This document shows, piece by piece, positions 45,101-52,265 of a stretch of DNA of 64,000 nt. Origin of the DNA: Chryseobacterium sp. MYb7. Lineage in GTDB: Bacteria > Bacteroidota > Bacteroidia > Flavobacteriales > Weeksellaceae. The notes beneath the pieces were generated by a model. That model was not told the DNA's origin, did not search any database, and saw only the letters and a list, made by a program, of their open reading frames with translations. The position numbers were made by a program, and so were the translations under genes. Numbering within the stretch: the first letter of the stretch is position 1; every line of letters starts with the position of its first letter. Where the stretch lies: assembly GCF_002979455.1 (NCBI RefSeq), contig NZ_PCOU01000012.1:1-64000 (forward strand), given 5' to 3'.

Positions 45101-45796
45101 ATGAAAATGCAGCATGTTTTTTTTGACCTGGATAATACACTCTGGGATCACCGCAGAAATGCCTATCTTACCATCAAAGATCTTTTTGAAAAACAGGAAA
45201 TTACTTCAAAGTATGCTATTGACTTTGAAGAGTTTCATTCTGTATATCACGACATTAACGAAGAGTTGTGGGAAAAGATCAGAGACGGAATTATTGGCAA
45301 AGAGTACTTGAGAGAGCACCGTTTTTATGATTCATTTAAACATTTTGGAATCGATAATAAAGAGCTTGCCCTTTATTTTGAAGAAAATTTCCTTGATAAT
45401 ATTGTGAGCCATAACGAACTGGTAGAAGGCGCTGAAGATGTTTTGGAATATCTGAAAGCTAAGAATTATACCTTACACATTATTTCCAACGGATTTCAGG
45501 AGGTCACAGAAAGGAAGTGTACGCTGTCCGGAATTGCACCTTATTTTAAAACAATTACCAGTGCGGACGCAGTGGGAGTGAGAAAACCTAATCCAAGGAT
45601 TTTTGAATACTCGTTGGGGCTTTCTGAAGCCAGAAAAGAAGAAAGTATCCTGATTGGGGACGACTGGATTGCAGATGCTATGGGAGCTACAGACTTTGGA
45701 ATGGAAGCCATCTTCTTTGATGTCTATAAAGAAGACAAACAGAAAGAAGGTTTAAAAGCCATTACCCATCTTCAGCAGATCAAAGAATATTTATAA
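45101..45796 (+). CDS. YjjG-family HAD phosphatase (nucleotidase)
   Basis: A 231-residue HAD hydrolase. Start chosen at the ATG at 45101; a TTG three codons earlier gives an odd Cys-Cys N-terminus. Motif I is FFDLDNTLWDH with the nucleophile Asp. Motif II is IISNGF. The motif III Lys lies in VGVRKPNPRIFEYSL. Motif IV is LIGDDWIADAMGA. The WDH following motif I and the helical cap match YjjG, a pyrimidine nucleotidase that clears non-canonical nucleotides. The substrate is inferred from that subfamily. A terminator follows at 45813. Confidence 0.85.
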   Translation: MKMQHVFFDLDNTLWDHRRNAYLTIKDLFEKQEITSKYAIDFEEFHSVYHDINEELWEKIRDGIIGKEYLREHRFYDSFKHFGIDNKELALYFEENFLDNIVSHNELVEGAEDVLEYLKAKNYTLHIISNGFQEVTERKCTLSGIAPYFKTITSADAVGVRKPNPRIFEYSLGLSEARKEESILIGDDWIADAMGATDFGMEAIFFDVYKEDKQKEGLKAITHLQQIKEYL

Positions 45797-45812
45797 AATT
45801 ATATAATCTGAT

Positions 45813-45848
45813 ACAAAAGCCGCTAAATTCAACTTTAGCGGCTTTTGT
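45813..45848. terminator. Terminator after the HAD gene
   Basis: ACAAAAGCCGCTAAA and TTTAGCGGCTTTTGT form a perfect 15-bp stem around TTCAAC, with a T-rich tail. Confidence 0.9.
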
Positions 45849-45874
45849 ATTTTAACACTTTTAGAAACTAACAC

Positions 45875-45911
45875 AAACATCTGTGGTCATCTGTGCCAAT
45901 CTGTGGTTAAA
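45875..45911. repeat. Phased ATCTGTGGT repeat
   Basis: Three near-identical 10-base units in a row, CATCTGTGGT, CATCTGTGCC and AATCTGTGGT, then TAAA. A second copy with two units sits at 49961-49984, so this is a dispersed intergenic repeat. Confidence 0.6.
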
Positions 45912-46015
45912 TTAAATTTTTTCTTGCTTATTTTCCATCAAAATCATTTTTCCCAATTCTTTCCCAAATTGATTAAGAACTTTGCTTCATAATAATAACA
46001 GAAAAATGTAATAGT

Positions 46016-46465
46016 ATGAAAAATGTAAAGAAAATCACGGGAGTATTAATGATTGTGTTTTTATTGATGGTAGGATTTGTTTCTGCTCAGGATAGAGCAA
46101 TCAATGCGAATCAGCTGCCGAAAACGGCTAAAGTTTTTCTTTCTGCCCATTTTAAAGGAATTCCGGTAAGCTCAGCAATAGAAGACAGAGAAATCTATGG
46201 AGTAGACGAATACAAAGTTTATCTTACTAATGGAATGAAAATGGAGTTCGACAGTAATGGAAACTGGAAGGAAGTAGACGGAAAGCATCAGAAAGTTCCT
46301 TATGGTTTCATCCCTGTATCCATCAGAAATTACAGCACTAAAAATTTCCCCAATACCTACATCATTAAGATCGAAAAGAAAAGATGGTCTTACAAAGCAG
46401 AACTTTCTAACGGACTGGAGCTTGAATTCGACAGAAACGGAAACTTTAAAAAAATTGATGACTAA
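46016..46465 (+). CDS. Secreted PepSY-like domain protein
   Basis: A 149-residue periplasmic protein. The signal peptide (about 1-25) ends in FVSAQ. Two PepSY-like (beta-lactamase-inhibitor-like) units follow, each with the ending pattern LxNGxxxEFDxNGNxK: LTNGMKMEFDSNGNWKEVDG and LSNGLELEFDRNGNFKKID. These domains are found as small inhibitors or sensors in the periplasm. A second, shorter PepSY-like gene follows after 35 bases and then a two-component system (46840), an arrangement common in Flavobacteriia. Regulation by that system is an inference. Confidence 0.8.
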   Translation: MKNVKKITGVLMIVFLLMVGFVSAQDRAINANQLPKTAKVFLSAHFKGIPVSSAIEDREIYGVDEYKVYLTNGMKMEFDSNGNWKEVDGKHQKVPYGFIPVSIRNYSTKNFPNTYIIKIEKKRWSYKAELSNGLELEFDRNGNFKKIDD

Positions 46466-46500
46466 CACTTCACCGAATACAAACACTAAATAGTAATAAT

Positions 46501-46701
46501 ATGGTCAACTGGAATTTAATAAACAGCAGCGGAAGAAAGATTTCTTCTGCACAGATTAGAAAAAATATGGTTTCATTTCTGACAAGGAATCATCCTTGCA
46601 GCGTAATTGATTCCATCGAAAGAAAATATAATGCTTATAAAATTCACCTGATGAGCGGTTTATGTGTTGTTTTTGATGCAGACGGACGCTTTGTTAAGTA
46701 A
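46501..46701 (+). CDS. Short PepSY-like protein without signal peptide
   Basis: A 66-residue protein with one PepSY-like unit ending LMSGLCVVFDADGRFVK, the same pattern as in the gene before it. It has no signal peptide and appears to be a stand-alone unit or the remnant of a larger PepSY gene. It has an unusual internal Cys in GLCVVFD. It is 35 bases downstream of the full-length PepSY gene. Function unknown; possible decay product of a duplication. Confidence 0.55.
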   Translation: MVNWNLINSSGRKISSAQIRKNMVSFLTRNHPCSVIDSIERKYNAYKIHLMSGLCVVFDADGRFVK

Positions 46702-46790
46702 GGAAGCTGGAGGTAGGAAGCTGGACGTAAATATGTTGATGCATATAACTTCCTGCCTCTTTCTTCAATTCTTCCCGTTTATAATTTCAT
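46702..46790. repeat. Intergenic inverted repeat of the GGAAGCTGGA type
   Basis: GGAAGCTGGAGGTAGGAAGC and a C/T-rich partner (ACTTCCTGCCTCTTTC at about 46748) form imperfect complementary arms. It resembles a dispersed flavobacterial repeat. It separates the PepSY genes from the two-component genes. Confidence 0.45.
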
Positions 46791-46839
46791 ATATTTGATA
46801 TACATTAATGAAGCAGCAGAATATACAGATCCAGAAAAT

Positions 46840-47511
46840 ATGAAGATTTTAATAGTAGAAGATGAACCCGAACTGAAAGATACAGTACAGAAATTTCTGG
46901 AAGCAGAACATTTCATTGTAGAGTATGCAGAAAATTACAGCAGCGGACTGGAGAAAATTATTTCTTATGAATATGACTGTATTTTGCTGGATATTATGCT
47001 GCCAGACGGAAATGGAATAGATCTGCTGAAAGAAATCAAAAAAATGCATAAAAAAGATCCTGTGATCATTCTTTCTGCCAAAGATTCTGTAGATGATAAG
47101 GTGACCGGACTGGAAATAGGGGCTGATGATTATCTTGCAAAACCTTTCCATCTTGCAGAGCTGATGGCGAGGATCAAGTCTGTGATCAGAAGAAAAAATC
47201 AGGATGGCGAAAATATCATCCGCTACAAAAATATTAGCATCAATCCGGAGAACAGAACAGTAAAAATAGGTGAAGTAGAGCTTGTGCTTAACCGCAAAGA
47301 GTATGATCTTTTGTATTATTTCGTGATTCATCCGGAAAAAACATTGCAAAAGACAACGCTGGCAGAAGCGATCTGGGGAGATTATATAGATCAGGCAGAC
47401 AGTCTGGATTTTATTTATTCCCAAATCAAAAATCTTCGTAAAAAATTAAAAACACTCAATGCAGAAGCCGATTTTCAGGCTGTGTACGGAATAGGATATA
47501 AATTCATCTGA
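46840..47511 (+). CDS. OmpR-family response regulator
   Basis: A 223-residue regulator, started at the ATG at 46840 because the upstream frame begins with TTG. The receiver domain (about 1-115) has LIVEDEPEL, the phospho-accepting Asp in CILLDIMLPDGNG, and the late Lys of YLAKPFH. The winged-helix OmpR domain (about 125-223) has LNRKEYDLLYYFV and the C-terminal hairpin VYGIGYKF. The last base of its stop is the first base of the kinase ATG. Targets may include the PepSY genes just upstream. Confidence 0.93.
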   Translation: MKILIVEDEPELKDTVQKFLEAEHFIVEYAENYSSGLEKIISYEYDCILLDIMLPDGNGIDLLKEIKKMHKKDPVIILSAKDSVDDKVTGLEIGADDYLAKPFHLAELMARIKSVIRRKNQDGENIIRYKNISINPENRTVKIGEVELVLNRKEYDLLYYFVIHPEKTLQKTTLAEAIWGDYIDQADSLDFIYSQIKNLRKKLKTLNAEADFQAVYGIGYKFI

Positions 47512-48797
47512 TGAAAGTTTCATTAAAATACTACACCATAAAATACCTGATCATGATCCTGCTGTTTATTATTGCGGTTTGGGCAGGGCTGTTTTATGCG
47601 TATATTCTGGATGAAGTGCATGACAACGTAGATGATGGATTGAGGAACCGGAAAATACAGATCATCAAAGCTGTTTATCTTAATCCTCAGCTTTTGAATA
47701 ATAATGATTTTGGATTTAATGAATTTAAAATCAACCCGATCAAAACTGAAGAATATCAAAACAAAAGCAGGCTTTACAACAAGATGTACTACATGGAATA
47801 TGATGATAAAGACCAGCCGTACCGGGTTCTTGAGGCGGACTTTATTGATCAGTTCAAAAAGAATCAACGGCTTGTCATAAGAACTTCCACTGTAGAAGAA
47901 GATGAATTGATCTACGATCTTACGACTGCCTTGATTGTACTTTATATCCTTTTGGTCATAAGTATCGTGGCTGTCAACGGATATCTTCTTAATAAAGCGA
48001 CGAGACCGTTTTACCGGATTTTGGATAAACTAAAAAAATACCAGTTCGGAATCCCTTTTTCTCAGGAAAAACAAAATTACAAAATCACTGAGTTTGAAGA
48101 ATTAAATGTGGAAATCAATGAAATGATTGAGCGTAATGAACTTGTTTTTTATCAGCAGAAACAGTTTATTGAAAATGCTTCTCATGAACTTCAGACTCCT
48201 TTGGCGATTGTGATCAATAAGATTGATCTCATGATTCAGAATGATGATCTTGATAAAAAGAATCTGACATTTCTTTCCGATGTGAAGAATGACTTGAGGA
48301 GAATGGTGGGACTAAATAAATCTTTATTAATGCTCTCCAAAATTGAGAACAGTCAGTTTAATAAAACATCAGACGTCAATTTTAATGGGATGATTGCTCA
48401 GCTGGTTCAGAATTATGAAGATTTTATTGCTTTTAAAAAAATAGAGGTCAATATCATTGAGAAAGGACAATTTATAGCAGATTTTAATCAGGATCTGGCA
48501 GATATTCTATTGTCTAATCTTCTTAAAAATGCGGTTAAATATAACCATCAGGAAGGGTGTTTTAATATCATTGTTGAAAATAGCCGGATAACTTTCCAAA
48601 ACAGCGGAGCATCTATTCCTTTAGATAAATCCAGAATTTTCAACCGTTTCTATAAACAGGGATCGGATCATGCCTCTACCGGATTGGGATTGTCCATCAT
48701 TAAGACTATCATCAAACAATATCCAGGCTGGGATATCGACTATGAATATGGAGATCAGATGCATTACTTTATCCTGACAAAGAATAACGCCAGTTAA
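47511..48797 (+). CDS. Sensor histidine kinase partner
   Basis: A 428-residue membrane kinase. Two membrane segments (about 12-32 and 145-165) flank a periplasmic sensor region of about 110 residues. The HisKA dimerisation helix carries the phospho-His in NASHELQTPLAIVINK. The ATPase domain shows LLSNLLKNAVKYN (N box) and GLGLSIIKTI (G box). It overlaps its regulator by one base. The periplasmic sensor might read the PepSY-like proteins encoded upstream; that is a guess from neighbourhood. Confidence 0.92.
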   Translation: MKVSLKYYTIKYLIMILLFIIAVWAGLFYAYILDEVHDNVDDGLRNRKIQIIKAVYLNPQLLNNNDFGFNEFKINPIKTEEYQNKSRLYNKMYYMEYDDKDQPYRVLEADFIDQFKKNQRLVIRTSTVEEDELIYDLTTALIVLYILLVISIVAVNGYLLNKATRPFYRILDKLKKYQFGIPFSQEKQNYKITEFEELNVEINEMIERNELVFYQQKQFIENASHELQTPLAIVINKIDLMIQNDDLDKKNLTFLSDVKNDLRRMVGLNKSLLMLSKIENSQFNKTSDVNFNGMIAQLVQNYEDFIAFKKIEVNIIEKGQFIADFNQDLADILLSNLLKNAVKYNHQEGCFNIIVENSRITFQNSGASIPLDKSRIFNRFYKQGSDHASTGLGLSIIKTIIKQYPGWDIDYEYGDQMHYFILTKNNAS

Positions 48798-48820
48798 AAA
48801 AAATACTTTATAAAAATAGA

Positions 48821-48848
48821 AAAAGCCTTTCAAACGAAAGGCTTTCTT
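48821..48848. terminator. Bidirectional terminator
   Basis: AAAAGCCTTTC-AAAC-GAAAGGCTTTCTT between the convergent kinase and trpS genes. Confidence 0.85.
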
Positions 48849-48866
48849 ATGTTTTAAAACTCAGCA

Positions 48867-49835
48867 TTAAAATCCTAAGCTTGTTCTTACTCTTTTCAGC
48901 GTTTCCAGAGCGATAGGTCTTGTTTTTTGTGCTCCTTCCTGAAGTTTTGCTTCCAGTTCGTCAAGATTACTCATATAATAAGTGAACGTTTCTCTTTCTT
49001 TGGCAAAACGTACCAGAATAAGATCCAGCAATTCTTTTTTAGCATGTCCGTATCCGAAGTTTCCAGCAAGATATTTTGTTCTTAATTCTTCAGTCTGTTC
49101 AGGCGTAGCAACAAGCTGATAAATCTGGAATGTCTTATCAGTTTCAGGATCCTTAGGTTCTTCTAAAGATTTCGAATCCGACTCAATACTCATTACCTGC
49201 TTTTTAAGTTCTTTTTCAGGTAAGAAAATATTGATGATATTTCCTCTGGATTTTGACATTTTCTGACCGTCTGTTCCGGGAACATATTTTGTATCTTCCT
49301 GAAGTTCAGATTGTGGCAATACAAGAATTTCACCCATCTGATTGTTGAATCTTGAAGCTACATCTCTTGCAAATTCCAGGTGCTGAAGCTGATCCTTTCC
49401 TACGGGTACAATTTCAGCATCATACAGTAAAATATCTGCAGCCATCAAAATAGGGTAAGTAAACAGTCCAGCATTTACATCCTGAAGTCTGTCTGCCTTA
49501 TCCTTAAATGAATGGGCTAATGTTAATCTTTGATAAGGAAAAAAACATGATAAATGCCAAGAAAGTTCACAGGTTTCAGCGATATCACTTTGTCTGTAGA
49601 AAAATGTTTTTTCAGTATCTAATCCACAAGCAAGCCAAGCCGCAGCAATCTCGTAGGTATTTTGTCTTAAAGTCTGCGCATCTTTAATCTGAGTAAGCGT
49701 ATGAAGATTCGCAATAAATAAAAATGATTCATTTCCTTCCTGCTTGGATAGTTCAATAGCAGGAATAATGGCCCCCAATAGGTTTCCAAGATGGGGTGTT
49801 CCGGTGGCTTGAATGCCGGTAAGAATTCTTGACAT
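48867..49835 (-). CDS. trpS: Tryptophanyl-tRNA synthetase
   Basis: A 322-residue class I aminoacyl-tRNA synthetase that charges tRNA-Trp. HIGH-type motif TGTPHLGN near residue 12 and KMSKSRGN near residue 194 are both present, as are GVQLGKDQ-like residues in VPVGKDQLQHLEF. Length is standard for bacteria. TAAATTTG on the minus strand (49878-49871) is a plausible -7 box about 36 bases before the start. No T-box or leader peptide was found. Confidence 0.97.
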   Translation of the reverse strand: MSRILTGIQATGTPHLGNLLGAIIPAIELSKQEGNESFLFIANLHTLTQIKDAQTLRQNTYEIAAAWLACGLDTEKTFFYRQSDIAETCELSWHLSCFFPYQRLTLAHSFKDKADRLQDVNAGLFTYPILMAADILLYDAEIVPVGKDQLQHLEFARDVASRFNNQMGEILVLPQSELQEDTKYVPGTDGQKMSKSRGNIINIFLPEKELKKQVMSIESDSKSLEEPKDPETDKTFQIYQLVATPEQTEELRTKYLAGNFGYGHAKKELLDLILVRFAKERETFTYYMSNLDELEAKLQEGAQKTRPIALETLKRVRTSLGF

Positions 49836-49960
49836 TTGTTTAAAATTTATATTTAAAAATTAATGAATAGCAAATTTACGAGGTTTGCCGGGAATAAAGG
49901 ATGAAAAAAGTAAAAAGATTAAAGGAATCAAGGGCCAAGTAATATTTATCTTTCCTTAAT

Positions 49961-49984
49961 CATCTGTGGTAATCCGTGGTTAAA
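49961..49984. repeat. Second copy of the phased ATCTGTGGT repeat
   Basis: CATCTGTGGTAATCCGTGGT then TAAA, two 10-base units matching the array at 45875-45911, here between trpS and the SanA-like gene. Confidence 0.6.
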
Positions 49985-49989
49985 AAAAA

Positions 49990-50634
49990 CTAAGGAATCA
50001 CAATCTTCTCTCCCCCAAATTTAGGTTCCACTCCGAAAAGTAGATCCCAATAGGCTTTAGCTTTTGCAGCATATTCTCTCAAATTGGTCTTTAATCCTGC
50101 ATATTTATTCACATCCGCTGCGTTGTACCCAAAGGCTTCCATTCCATTTTTTCTGGCTAAAAAGACCGCTCTTTCATTGTGGAACTTCTGAGAGATAATA
50201 ACCAGTTTTGTCTGGCTGAAAATATCTTTCGCTCTTACCACAGAATCCAGGGTTCGGAATCCGGCATGATCCATAATGATTTTATCCTGTGGAACTCCGC
50301 TCTGCATCAATGCCAGCTGCATGTCTTCAGGTTCATTATAATCTTTGGTGCTGTTGTCACCACTTACGATGATATATTGTATTTTTCCGCTTTTAAATAA
50401 ATCTGCTGCGGCTTTAATTCTGTTAAAGAAATAAGCATTCGGGCTTCCATCGCTCAGCACCTTTCCGGTTCCTAATAATAAACCTGTTTTTGCTTCCGGT
50501 ACATCAGCAATATTGTAGGAAACGAATGGTTCGCTGTCCTTTTTGATGCTGTAGTTTACCCAGGCAATAAAAATAATTCCTGCAACGAAAAGAAGCAGGA
50601 AAATTTTAAAAATATTTTTGATTATTTTTTTCAT
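49990..50634 (-). CDS. SanA/YdcF-family membrane protein (DUF218)
   Basis: A 214-residue protein with one N-terminal membrane segment (about 9-27). The DUF218 domain includes GLLLGTGKVLSDGSPNAYFF, IIVSGDNSTKDYNEPEDMQ and IMDHAGFRTLDSVVRAKDIF. This matches the ElyC/SanA/YdcF family, linked to envelope barrier function and vancomycin exclusion at high temperature in E. coli. The catalytic role is not established for the family. It follows lspA by 14 bases on the minus strand and is probably in the same operon. Confidence 0.85.
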   Translation of the reverse strand: MKKIIKNIFKIFLLLFVAGIIFIAWVNYSIKKDSEPFVSYNIADVPEAKTGLLLGTGKVLSDGSPNAYFFNRIKAAADLFKSGKIQYIIVSGDNSTKDYNEPEDMQLALMQSGVPQDKIIMDHAGFRTLDSVVRAKDIFSQTKLVIISQKFHNERAVFLARKNGMEAFGYNAADVNKYAGLKTNLREYAAKAKAYWDLLFGVEPKFGGEKIVIP

Positions 50635-50648
50635 CCGAAATAGATCTT

Positions 50649-51287
50649 TTAAAACTCCAGACCGTTAGGGAAAGCTTTTTTTCTGAATATTAATAAGAAT
50701 GCCGCTCCTACAGTAATGGCAGAATCTGCAACATTGAAAATATATTTGAAAAATTCAATATGCTTTCCGCCAATTAATGGCCAACTTTCAGGAACATACC
50801 AGTCTACCAATGGAAAGTGAAGCATATCAACTACACATCCTTTCATAAAAGTAGAATATCCGTGTCCGAAAGGGGCAAACTTAGAAATCCCTCCATAGCC
50901 AATCCATCGGTCAATACTTGGATCATATACTGTTCCGCTGTCGAAGATCATTCCGTAGAACATTCCATCGATAAGATTTCCGATTGCTCCGGCAAAGATG
51001 ACCGCCATTGGGATCAAAAGATAGTTGGAAGCTCCTTCTTTCAGCCATTTTTTAAACATATAAACCATTCCTCCGATCAGGAATATTCTCAGGATTACCA
51101 GAAAATATTTTCCGATGATTCCTCCGAAGTGAAATCCGTAAGCCATTCCTGGGTTTTCTACGAAGGTCAGCTTAAAACCCGGCAAAACAGTTACGCTGTC
51201 ATCCAGATTAAAATGAGTTTTGATATAAATTTTTGAAGCCTGGTCAATTAACAGAACTAAAAATGTTATCGCTAAAATCTTTTTCAT
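50649..51287 (-). CDS. lspA: Lipoprotein signal peptidase LspA
   Basis: A 212-residue inner-membrane aspartyl protease that removes signal peptides from prolipoproteins. Four membrane helices are predicted. The conserved blocks are FVENPGMAYGF, the first catalytic Asp in AGAIGNLIDGMFYG, and the second in CVVDMLHFPLVDW. It is longer than the E. coli enzyme (164) because of an insertion at about residues 115-150, common in Bacteroidota. The start overlaps the DUF2683 gene stop by one base. The several lipoproteins in this window are potential substrates. Confidence 0.95.
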   Translation of the reverse strand: MKKILAITFLVLLIDQASKIYIKTHFNLDDSVTVLPGFKLTFVENPGMAYGFHFGGIIGKYFLVILRIFLIGGMVYMFKKWLKEGASNYLLIPMAVIFAGAIGNLIDGMFYGMIFDSGTVYDPSIDRWIGYGGISKFAPFGHGYSTFMKGCVVDMLHFPLVDWYVPESWPLIGGKHIEFFKYIFNVADSAITVGAAFLLIFRKKAFPNGLEF

Positions 51288-51484
51288 TATTGTTCTTTAG
51301 GTTTTGAAGGCTTTGCAGCAGCAGGCTTTACATTTTTGTTGTCGCTTGCTTTCTTGACCACTTTCTGTCCGTTATACGAACTTTTAACATGAGCTTTTTC
51401 AAATTTAATACCCATTTCTTTCAGGACACCTTTCAGTGCGCTAAGCTCCATTGCATTTTTTGGATGTACTATAATAGATTCCAT
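51287..51484 (-). CDS. DUF2683 family small protein
   Basis: A 65-residue protein. The N-terminal half (MESIIVHPKNAMELSALKGV) matches the DUF2683 pattern, a beta-alpha unit seen in small proteins of Bacteroidota that resemble antitoxins. The C-terminal half is a Lys/Ala/Pro-rich tail. No toxin gene is next to it, so a toxin-antitoxin role is not supported. It overlaps lspA by one base, which suggests translational coupling. Confidence 0.65.
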   Translation of the reverse strand: MESIIVHPKNAMELSALKGVLKEMGIKFEKAHVKSSYNGQKVVKKASDNKNVKPAAAKPSKPKEQ

Positions 51485-51502
51485 TTCTTATTATTTATTT
51501 TT

Positions 51503-51748
51503 TTACATTTTGGACAATTCGTCGAGTCGTTTTCTGTCTTTTTCAGACAAATCATTGATTCCGTTTTTGCCCATCTTACTCAAAAGTCTGTCAATCTCTT
51601 TCTCCCGTTCGCGTTTATCAGAATTGAATTGATCATCAATCGTATAGTTCTTCTGTTGATCAGGGAAGAATCTGTTTTTGATCCATTCTCTGTTGAAAAA
51701 CAGCAGGACTATGGCGACAATAAATCCCAAAATTAATAATTCGCTCAT
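51503..51748 (-). CDS. Small membrane-anchored protein
   Basis: An 81-residue protein with an N-terminal membrane segment (ELLILGFIVAIVLLFF) and a charged cytoplasmic part ending IDRLLSKMGKNGINDLSEKD and RKRLDELSKM. The last piece resembles the tail domain (DUF6576 type) of flavobacterial rhomboid proteases, where the IDxLLxKISxxGxxSLSxEE pattern recurs. Here it is attached to one helix rather than a protease. Function unknown. It lies in the ileS-lspA cluster. Confidence 0.55.
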   Translation of the reverse strand: MSELLILGFIVAIVLLFFNREWIKNRFFPDQQKNYTIDDQFNSDKREREKEIDRLLSKMGKNGINDLSEKDRKRLDELSKM

Positions 51749-51826
51749 GGGTATACATTAAAAATTAGGTTTATAAAGTATCCGTGAATACGATATAAAC
51801 CCAATATTATTTTACAAACCTTACGG

Positions 51827-52207
51827 TTATTTTTGCATATTTTTCGCTTCGATGCTCAGCGTAGCGTGAGGAACGGCTAAAAGTCTTTCCTTAGGAATCA
51901 GTTTTCCTGTTACTCTGCAAACACCATACGTTTTATTCTCGATTCTGATCAAAGCATTTTTAAGGTCACGCACGAATTTTTCCTGTCTTCCTGCCAAAAT
52001 AGAATTTTGCTCTTTGCTCAGCGTTTCTGCTCCTTCTTCAAAAGCCTTGAAGGTAGGAGAGGTGTCATCTGTTCCGTTATTCTGGTCGTTGATGAAACTT
52101 TCTCTGATTAGCTGAAGATCTTTTTCTGCTTTTTCTATTTTTTCTTTAATGATCGCTTTAAATTCCTGTAAATCAGCATCGCTGTATCTAACTCTTTCGT
52201 CTGACAT
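51827..52207 (-). CDS. DksA/TraR-like protein with degenerate zinc finger
   Basis: A 126-residue coiled-coil protein of the DksA/TraR superfamily. The helical hairpin (about 8-95) is followed by the zinc-finger region YGVCRVTGKLIPKERLLAVP, where only one of the four usual Cys remains. Bacteroidota proteins of this type commonly lack the zinc ligands. DksA binds the RNA polymerase secondary channel to tune rRNA transcription; whether this version does so is uncertain. It lies between ileS and small envelope genes. Confidence 0.75.
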   Translation of the reverse strand: MSDERVRYSDADLQEFKAIIKEKIEKAEKDLQLIRESFINDQNNGTDDTSPTFKAFEEGAETLSKEQNSILAGRQEKFVRDLKNALIRIENKTYGVCRVTGKLIPKERLLAVPHATLSIEAKNMQK

Positions 52208-52265
52208 ATTCGTTCTCTTTTTTAATAAAATTATGAAATGGAATTTGAAATATAATAACTACATG

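Noticed and set aside
46849-47424. 191-residue minus-strand frame opposite the OmpR-type regulator
   Set aside because: The regulator on the plus strand has all family motifs. The long antisense frame is a by-product of codon use.
51287-51484. DUF2683 gene considered as an antitoxin
   Set aside because: No toxin-like partner is adjacent. The neighbours are lspA and a small membrane protein.
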